From JANQIO01 sp038746745 (GTDB lineage Bacteria > Pseudomonadota > Gammaproteobacteria > Pseudomonadales > Halieaceae), in the NCBI GenBank assembly GCA_038746745.1, contig JBCDKJ010000091.1, positions 1 to 10,692 on the forward strand: a stretch of 10,692 nt of DNA, given 5' to 3'. How positions within the stretch are numbered: the stretch's first letter is position 1; each line of letters starts with the position of its first letter. A program made the translations under genes and the position numbers. Shown piece by piece: positions 6,756-10,692 of this stretch. The notes under the pieces are model-generated. The model ran no database searches. It had not been told where the DNA came from and saw only the letters and a program-made list of their open reading frames with translations.

Positions 6756-7649
6756 ATGGCGCGCGAGTCAGCCCTGCGCATCGCCCAGGTACTTACCGAG
6801 GCGCTGCCCTACATTCAAAAGTTCACTGGCAAAACGCTGGTCATCAAGTTTGGCGGAAACGCCATGGTTGATCCTGCCTTGCACGAAAGCTTTGCTCGTG
6901 ATGTGGTGTTGATGAAGCTGGTCGGTGTTAATCCGATTGTTGTTCACGGTGGCGGGCCTCAGATTGCCGCGCACCTTGAGAAGCTGGGCATCACCTCTGA
7001 GTTCGTTGACGGCATGCGAGTCACCGACAGCGACACCATGGATGTTGTAGAGATGGTGTTGGGAGCATCCGTTAACAAAGAAATTGTCTCCAGCATTAAC
7101 CGCAATGGCGGCAAAGCCATTGGTGTCACCGGCAAGGATGGCCAGCTGATTCGGGCGCGCAAACTGGAAGTCACGCGGCAAACCCCAGACGTTCAAGCGC
7201 CAGAGATAATCGACATCGGCCAGGTCGGTGAGGTCGACAAGATCGACACGGAAGTACTGCGCATGATTCAGGACAGTAACTTTATCCCCGTTATCGCGCC
7301 CATCGGTGTGGGAACCGACGGTCGTGCCTACAATATCAATGCAGACCTTGTGGCGGGTAAGTTGGCTGAAGTCATGCAGGCTGAAAAGCTCATGCTACTT
7401 ACCAACATCGAAGGATTACTGGACAAAGACGGCGGGCTGCTTACCGGCCTTACGATTTCAGATACAGAGGCCCTGTTGACCGATGGCACTGTCAAGGGCG
7501 GCATGCTACCGAAAGTGAACTGCGCCCTCGATGCCGTGAAAAGCGGCGTAAAGAGCGCACACATTATTGATGGCAGAGTTCCGCACGCTGCGCTGTTAGA
7601 AGTCTTTACTGAAGACGGCGTCGGCACCATGATTACTAATCGCGCCTGA
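6756..7649 (+). CDS. argB: Acetylglutamate kinase
   Basis: This kinase phosphorylates N-acetyl-L-glutamate, the second step of arginine synthesis, in the cytoplasm. The ATG at 6756 is preferred over an in-frame GTG at 6729 because MARESALRIAQVLTEALPYIQKF matches the family start; this gives 297 residues. Visible motifs are VIKFGGNAM with Lys31, HGGGPQI (64-70), the substrate-binding Arg88 in GMRVTD, NINADLVAGKLA (193-204) and GGMLPKV with Lys253. The extra N-terminal helix before the kinase core (about residues 4-25) is the feature that links dimers into hexamers in arginine-inhibited family members, so feedback inhibition by arginine is a reasonable inference. The upstream gap contains a small perfect hairpin (6707-6721, TGGCCT/AGGCCA) without a T tract. 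Ribosome binding signal is weak (TGGAA). Confidence 0.97.
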   Translation: MARESALRIAQVLTEALPYIQKFTGKTLVIKFGGNAMVDPALHESFARDVVLMKLVGVNPIVVHGGGPQIAAHLEKLGITSEFVDGMRVTDSDTMDVVEMVLGASVNKEIVSSINRNGGKAIGVTGKDGQLIRARKLEVTRQTPDVQAPEIIDIGQVGEVDKIDTEVLRMIQDSNFIPVIAPIGVGTDGRAYNINADLVAGKLAEVMQAEKLMLLTNIEGLLDKDGGLLTGLTISDTEALLTDGTVKGGMLPKVNCALDAVKSGVKSAHIIDGRVPHAALLEVFTEDGVGTMITNRA

Positions 7650-7678
7650 GCCGTAAGGCAGAAAAATCTGTCTGGCTC
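7648..7678 (+). terminator. Hairpin overlapping the argB stop codon, possible terminator
   Basis: A long stem-loop begins within the argB TGA stop. GAGCC (7648-7652) pairs with GGCTC (7674-7678). After a 3-base bulge, AGGCAGA (7656-7662) pairs with TCTGTCT (7667-7673), with one G-U pair and an AAAA loop. This gives 12 paired positions. No clean T run follows, only a mildly T-rich stretch (AATTTCTT), so termination efficiency is uncertain. It could instead protect the 3' end of the argB message. Confidence 0.45.
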
Positions 7679-7690
7679 GGTTCCAATTTC

Positions 7691-7719
7691 TTGCAGCGTT
7701 ACCACCTTGGGGCTAGCAT
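7691..7719 (+). promoter_or_regulatory. Weak candidate slmA promoter
   Basis: TTGCAG (7691-7696) and TAGCAT (7714-7719) are separated by 17 bases and lie about 50 bases upstream of the slmA ATG, just after the argB hairpin. The -35 matches only three consensus bases and the -10 four, so this is a suggestion from position and spacing. Confidence 0.3.
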
Positions 7720-7769
7720 TAAGACGTCGCCTGTAAAAAGGCCGCCAGCCATCCCGAACCCTCTGATTC

Positions 7770-8399
7770 ATGTCCCCTAGAAAATCTCAAAGGCGTCAAC
7801 AGATTCTTGAAGCTCTGGCACAGATGCTGGAAGCCAACCCTGGCAATCGAATCACCACGGCACGACTGGCGGAGCAGGTGGGCGTTTCAGAGGCTGCGCT
7901 GTACAGGCACTTCCCCAGCAAATCTAAAATGTTCGAAGGGCTGATCGAGTTTATCGAGGACACCCTGTTCAGTCGCATCAGTATGATTCTCACGGAAGAG
8001 AGCTCAGCAGCCGTGCGCTGTGAAAAGATGGTAACGCTGCTGCTGGCGTTCACCGAGCGCAACCCCGGGATCACACGAATTCTGACGGGTGATGCGCTGG
8101 CAGGCGAGACAGAGCGTTTACATGTGCGGGTAGCCCAGTTGTTTGACCGCTTTGAGACCCAGCTTAAGCAGGTCTTGCGTGAAGCAGAGATGCGAGAAGG
8201 AATCCGTCCAGTTCTGACTGTCAGTGCTGCAGCAAATCTACTGCTGGCCGTTGCCGAGGGGAGAATTTCTCAGTACGTGCGCAGCGGCTTCCACCGCGCA
8301 CCCACCGACGGATGGCCGGAGCAGTGGCAGCTTCTGATAGAAGGGTTTTTCCGTCCCACGGTCGCGGGCGCGCAGATCAGTCCCAGCAGCGTCGCCTGA
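7770..8399 (+). CDS. slmA: Nucleoid occlusion factor SlmA (TetR family)
   Basis: This DNA-bound inhibitor of FtsZ ring assembly over the nucleoid belongs to the TetR fold. It has 209 residues, slightly longer than the 198 of E. coli. The helix-turn-helix lies at about residues 27-50 (RITTARLAEQVGVSEAALYRHFPSK), almost identical to E. coli SlmA. It is followed by MFEGLIEFIEDTLFSRI, ERNPGITRILTGDAL and QLKQVLREAEMREG, all diagnostic of SlmA rather than general TetR regulators. The C-terminal tail past residue 192 is extra and not conserved. There is no visible Shine-Dalgarno before the ATG, but no other start is better. In E. coli slmA also sits next to pyrE; here one gene separates them. It converges with the DUF4124 gene, with 23 bases between. 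Confidence 0.95.
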   Translation: MSPRKSQRRQQILEALAQMLEANPGNRITTARLAEQVGVSEAALYRHFPSKSKMFEGLIEFIEDTLFSRISMILTEESSAAVRCEKMVTLLLAFTERNPGITRILTGDALAGETERLHVRVAQLFDRFETQLKQVLREAEMREGIRPVLTVSAAANLLLAVAEGRISQYVRSGFHRAPTDGWPEQWQLLIEGFFRPTVAGAQISPSSVA

Positions 8400-8422
8400 C
8401 CGCCGGAGAATAGAGCGGTAGA

Positions 8423-9103
8423 CTAGTCTCTAGTCGAGCTGGATGCCCTGCGGCGCAGCTCGACCTTATCCAGCAGGGTAACGAACCTATCAATATCTCG
8501 CTGATAGCCCGCCGCCACCACATCCACTTCACGTATGCGCTCAGCGATAGCACGCTCGGTCTCGCCGATTTCACTGCGTAATCCGTTAATGGTGTCAACA
8601 AGCTCTACCGGGACATTCTGGCCGCGGCGCTCCAGGTCAGCGGCACGCTCCTGGTTGCTTTCTACCTGTTGCGTGAGAGAGCGTACGTTGGACCGCAGAA
8701 TGCTGATGCGTATGCGCAGCTCGGACAGCGCACGATCCCTGGCCGCTTCGATATCCTCGATGCTGGAGTAACGCAGCATCAATGACTCGTCCCACTTGCG
8801 CAGTCGCTCTGCTTCTTCGGCGGCAACTCTCGCTTTATAAGCCTCACCCGACTGGTCTGCGAGTTCCTCCGCGGTGAGCGTCCTGGGCACGGTCTTATGC
8901 AGCGTGCCGTCGCTATTGAGAATCTCATAGCCCTGCTGCACATACTGAGGTGGAATGGTGTAATCGATGACGGTTACGCCATCTTCATTAACGTAGCGAT
9001 ATAGAAAATCAGCCGACGCGGCGCTCAGGTGCACTAGGGTGCAGAGGGCAAGAACCCCCAGCGGCGACCACCATCGCACTGTTCGCGCCGAAGCGATTTT
9101 CAT
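8423..9103 (-). CDS. Predicted secreted DUF4124-type coiled-coil protein, function unknown
   Basis: I use the ATG at 9103 (226 residues); an in-frame TTG four codons upstream is possible, and neither has a clear Shine-Dalgarno. Residues 1-31 look like a Sec signal peptide: basic n-region, hydrophobic GVLALCTLVHL, cleavage site SAASA before Asp32. Residues about 33-75 resemble the DUF4124 domain (FLYRYVNEDGVTVIDYTIPP), a small extracytoplasmic module with an aromatic-rich strand and a D/N-G-V turn. From about 85 to 215 the protein is highly charged and helical with heptad-like spacing (LTQQVESNQERAADLERR, INGLRSEIGETERAIAERIREV), so a coiled coil is likely. No lipobox is seen. It lies 61 bases downstream of pyrE on the same strand and may be cotranscribed with it. 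The protein is probably periplasmic; no biochemical role can be given. Confidence 0.8.
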   Translation of the reverse strand: MKIASARTVRWWSPLGVLALCTLVHLSAASADFLYRYVNEDGVTVIDYTIPPQYVQQGYEILNSDGTLHKTVPRTLTAEELADQSGEAYKARVAAEEAERLRKWDESLMLRYSSIEDIEAARDRALSELRIRISILRSNVRSLTQQVESNQERAADLERRGQNVPVELVDTINGLRSEIGETERAIAERIREVDVVAAGYQRDIDRFVTLLDKVELRRRASSSTRD

Positions 9104-9164
9104 TTTATAAGCCAATGTTTTACAACTGCGTTCAATACTAGGTGCTGCAACTTAAACACACAAG

Positions 9165-9809
9165 TCAGGACACGCCATAGCGTGATCTGTATTCCAACAT
9201 TGCAGCCAGTGCCGCCTCTTTGTCTCCCAGACCTTCAAGATAGTCGATCAGATTGAGCAAGGTAATCACACTGATAACTTGCAGGCCATGATGCTGTTCG
9301 AGTTCTTGAATCGCAGATAGTTCAGTCTGGCCACGCTCCATCCGGTCCAGCCCTATCGCCACACCTGCACAGCTGGCGCCGGCCTCATCGATCATGCCCA
9401 GCACTTCACGCACCGCCGTTCCGGCGGTAATGACATCGTCAATGACCAGCACGCGTCCCACCAGGGGCGCACCCACCAAAACACCACCCTCGCCATGATC
9501 TTTGGGTTCTTTTCGATTGTAGGCCCAGGGAACGTCATGGCCGTGGTAGTCCGCCAGGGCAATGGCCACGCTGGCCGCCAGCGGAATTCCTTTATAGGCG
9601 GGACCGAACAACAGGTCGAACTCAATACCTGAGGCGACAATGGCGCTGGCGTAACAGCGCCCCATCGCGGCGAGGGCGGTTCCCGTCCGGATGGCGCCCG
9701 CATTAAAGAAGTAGGGACTGAGGCGCCCTGACTTCAAGGTAAACTCGCCAAATTTGAGCGCTTCGCTGTCGCGAGCCAGCGCGATGAACTGCTGCTGGTA
9801 GGATTCCAT
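9165..9809 (-). CDS. pyrE: Orotate phosphoribosyltransferase
   Basis: This enzyme converts orotate and PRPP to orotidine 5'-monophosphate, the fifth step of de novo pyrimidine synthesis. It has 214 residues, one more than E. coli. The start MESYQQQFIALA and FTLKSGRLSPYFFNAG (Lys26 region) match the family. The flexible catalytic loop RKEPKDHGEGG is at 99-109, and the PRPP-binding signature VLVIDDVITAGTA is at 120-132 with both aspartates intact. An AAGGA sequence lies about 11 bases before the ATG, an acceptable but distant ribosome binding site. The gene is divergent from the Crc-like gene, the same arrangement as pyrE/crc in Pseudomonas. No rph precedes it, so the E. coli rph-pyrE coupling does not apply. 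Confidence 0.97.
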   Translation of the reverse strand: MESYQQQFIALARDSEALKFGEFTLKSGRLSPYFFNAGAIRTGTALAAMGRCYASAIVASGIEFDLLFGPAYKGIPLAASVAIALADYHGHDVPWAYNRKEPKDHGEGGVLVGAPLVGRVLVIDDVITAGTAVREVLGMIDEAGASCAGVAIGLDRMERGQTELSAIQELEQHHGLQVISVITLLNLIDYLEGLGDKEAALAAMLEYRSRYGVS

Positions 9810-9846
9810 CGGGGAACAATTCCTTTGGCTGTTGTTGTTTTGCCGA

Positions 9847-9877
9847 CTGTGACCAGGGCCACAGCCGTACTTGCGGC
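9847..9877 (-). promoter_or_regulatory. Two adjacent small hairpins in the pyrE leader
   Basis: CTGTG (9847-9851) pairs with CACAG (9860-9864), and next to it GCCG (9864-9867) pairs with CGGC (9874-9877), sharing one base. They lie 40-70 bases before the pyrE start on its strand. pyrE leaders in enterics use attenuation, but here there is no T run and no leader peptide is evident, so a regulatory role is only a possibility. The rest of the 299-base gap (9810-10108) contains no gene I can support. Confidence 0.2.
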
Positions 9878-10030
9878 TTGCTACCGTTTAAGGCAGAGGT
9901 TTTATGGACCGGGATTATGCGGTATAACAGCGCTCCCGCTGATGTTTGCCATCTACATAATAGCGCGCGAGCACACTTGCGTCGCCCGCGGGCCATAACC
10001 GTCACTGCACTCCCCTGCCTCGGACTCGAG

Positions 10031-10059
10031 CTTACAGAGTTTGGTGACAAGAATTTAGT
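10031..10059 (+). promoter_or_regulatory. Candidate promoter of the crc-like gene
   Basis: CTTACA (10031-10036) and TTTAGT (10054-10059) are 17 bases apart and each match 4 of 6 consensus positions. Transcription would start near 10066, giving a leader of about 43 bases that contains most of the tandem repeat described next. Confidence 0.35.
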
Positions 10060-10060
10060 G

Positions 10061-10088
10061 CAAGCGCCTCTAATCAAGCGCCTCAAAT
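10061..10088 (+). repeat. Tandem 14-base direct repeat before the crc-like gene
   Basis: Two copies of a 14-base unit lie end to end: CAAGCGCCTCTAAT (10061-10074) and CAAGCGCCTCAAAT (10075-10088), differing at one base. The second copy ends 6 bases before the AAGGAG ribosome binding site (10095-10100). The repeat itself is plain in the sequence. Its position suits a regulator or RNA-binding site in the leader, or it may be a chance duplication. Confidence 0.85.
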
Positions 10089-10108
10089 CCGGTAAAGGAG
10101 TATCTGGC

Positions 10109-10692
10109 ATGAGGGTCATCAGTTTTCATGCTGACGGCATTCAGAGCGCAGCCGAACAGGGCTTTTTTGATTGGGCCCTGGGGCAGGAGGCGGACTTCAT
10201 TTGTATCCAGAACCTCGGTTGCAGTGAGTACGACCTGCAGTCCGATGTTTTCTTTCCCGCGGAATATAACGCTTACTTCTTTGACGCGGTCGAAGGCAAG
10301 CACGACGGCGTTGCCCTTTACTGTAAGCAGCTTCCCAAGGCCATCATGACCGGCCTGGGGTTTGGCGACTTTGACATGGAAGGCCGCTACATACAGGCCG
10401 ACTATAGCAACGTGTCGGTGGGCTGCCTGTTGGTGCCCAGTGGCGGTGAGTCCGGAAGCGAGCTGCAGACGCGTAAAGCCGACTTCCTGAGCCTACTGCA
10501 CAGTCATTTGGGCAAGATTCGTAATAAGCGGCGCGACTATGTGATTTGCGGCGGCTGGAATATCGCCCATACCGCGATTGACGTGCAGGACACAGAGCAG
10601 CACAGCACCCGCTCTGGCTTTCTGGCAGAAGAGCGTCAGTGGATGGATGAGACACTGGACCTGGGCTATGTTGACGCGTTTCGAGAGATCAA
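10109..10692 (+). CDS. crc: Crc-like protein of the exonuclease III fold with degenerate active site (3' truncated by window end)
   Basis: 194 residues are visible, starting MRVISFHADGIQSAAEQG after a strong AAGGAG 8 bases upstream. The fold is the endonuclease/exonuclease/phosphatase family: family landmarks DFICIQ, GVALY, GRYIQADY, LLVPSG, YVICGGWNIAH and GFLAEERQWMDETLDLGYVDAFRE are in order. Key exonuclease III residues are replaced: Asn7 by His7, metal ligand Glu34 by Asn35, catalytic Tyr109 by Leu108, and Asp151 by Gly149; only the Asn of GDMN (Asn151 here) remains. Pseudomonas Crc shows similar losses, shares the LPSG and GFLA-ER-W-DE motifs, and also lies divergent from pyrE. In Pseudomonas Crc acts with Hfq to repress translation of catabolic mRNAs. 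I infer a non-nuclease, Crc-like protein. An automatic annotation as exodeoxyribonuclease III would probably mislead. Residues beyond the window, including the final Asp/His pair, cannot be checked. Confidence 0.75.
   Translation, partial: MRVISFHADGIQSAAEQGFFDWALGQEADFICIQNLGCSEYDLQSDVFFPAEYNAYFFDAVEGKHDGVALYCKQLPKAIMTGLGFGDFDMEGRYIQADYSNVSVGCLLVPSGGESGSELQTRKADFLSLLHSHLGKIRNKRRDYVICGGWNIAHTAIDVQDTEQHSTRSGFLAEERQWMDETLDLGYVDAFREI

Noticed and set aside
8421..8435. Inverted repeat GACTAG-TCT-CTAGTC at the 3' end of the DUF4124-type gene.
   Set aside because: A 6-base-pair AT/GC-mixed stem without a T run on either strand; possibly part of a convergent end signal but not supportable as a terminator.

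Overview
This is a housekeeping segment from the chromosome of a moderately GC-rich gammaproteobacterium. Ribosomal proteins L28 and L33 are closely similar to those of E. coli. The gene order combines two known arrangements: radC-rpmB-rpmG-mutM facing coaD, and coaBC ... slmA ... pyrE, as in enterics; and radC/coaBC-algC-argB ... pyrE-crc, as in Pseudomonas. A marine relative of Pseudomonas, such as the Cellvibrionales/Halieaceae group, would fit, but that is inference from order and protein character only. There is no mobile element, tRNA, rRNA, CRISPR array or phage gene.

Left part (1-2713): the 3' end of coaD on the plus strand converges with a minus-strand series read as radC, rpmB, rpmG, mutM. 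A good promoter-like pair precedes rpmB, and a strong rho-independent terminator lies between rpmG and mutM. rpmG is only 51 codons long. Middle (2714-7678): coaBC, algC and argB run on the plus strand. They cover coenzyme A synthesis, hexose-phosphate isomerisation for exopolysaccharide/LPS precursors, and arginine synthesis. algC is the long, membrane-anchored form. dut, which usually sits between coaBC and algC in relatives, is absent. A hairpin overlaps the argB stop codon.

Right part (7770-10692): slmA (nucleoid occlusion) converges with a minus-strand gene for a predicted secreted DUF4124/coiled-coil protein, which lies downstream of pyrE. pyrE is divergent from a gene, cut by the window end, for an exonuclease III-fold protein. 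That protein has lost the catalytic residues and resembles Pseudomonas Crc, the catabolite repression co-regulator. The 299-base pyrE/crc intergenic region is the longest non-coding stretch. It holds a pair of small hairpins, a candidate crc promoter and a tandem 14-base repeat just before the crc ribosome binding site.

I see no clear novel multi-gene system. The points most worth following are the degenerate Crc-like protein with its upstream tandem repeat, the sensor-like N-terminal half of AlgC, and the missing dut.
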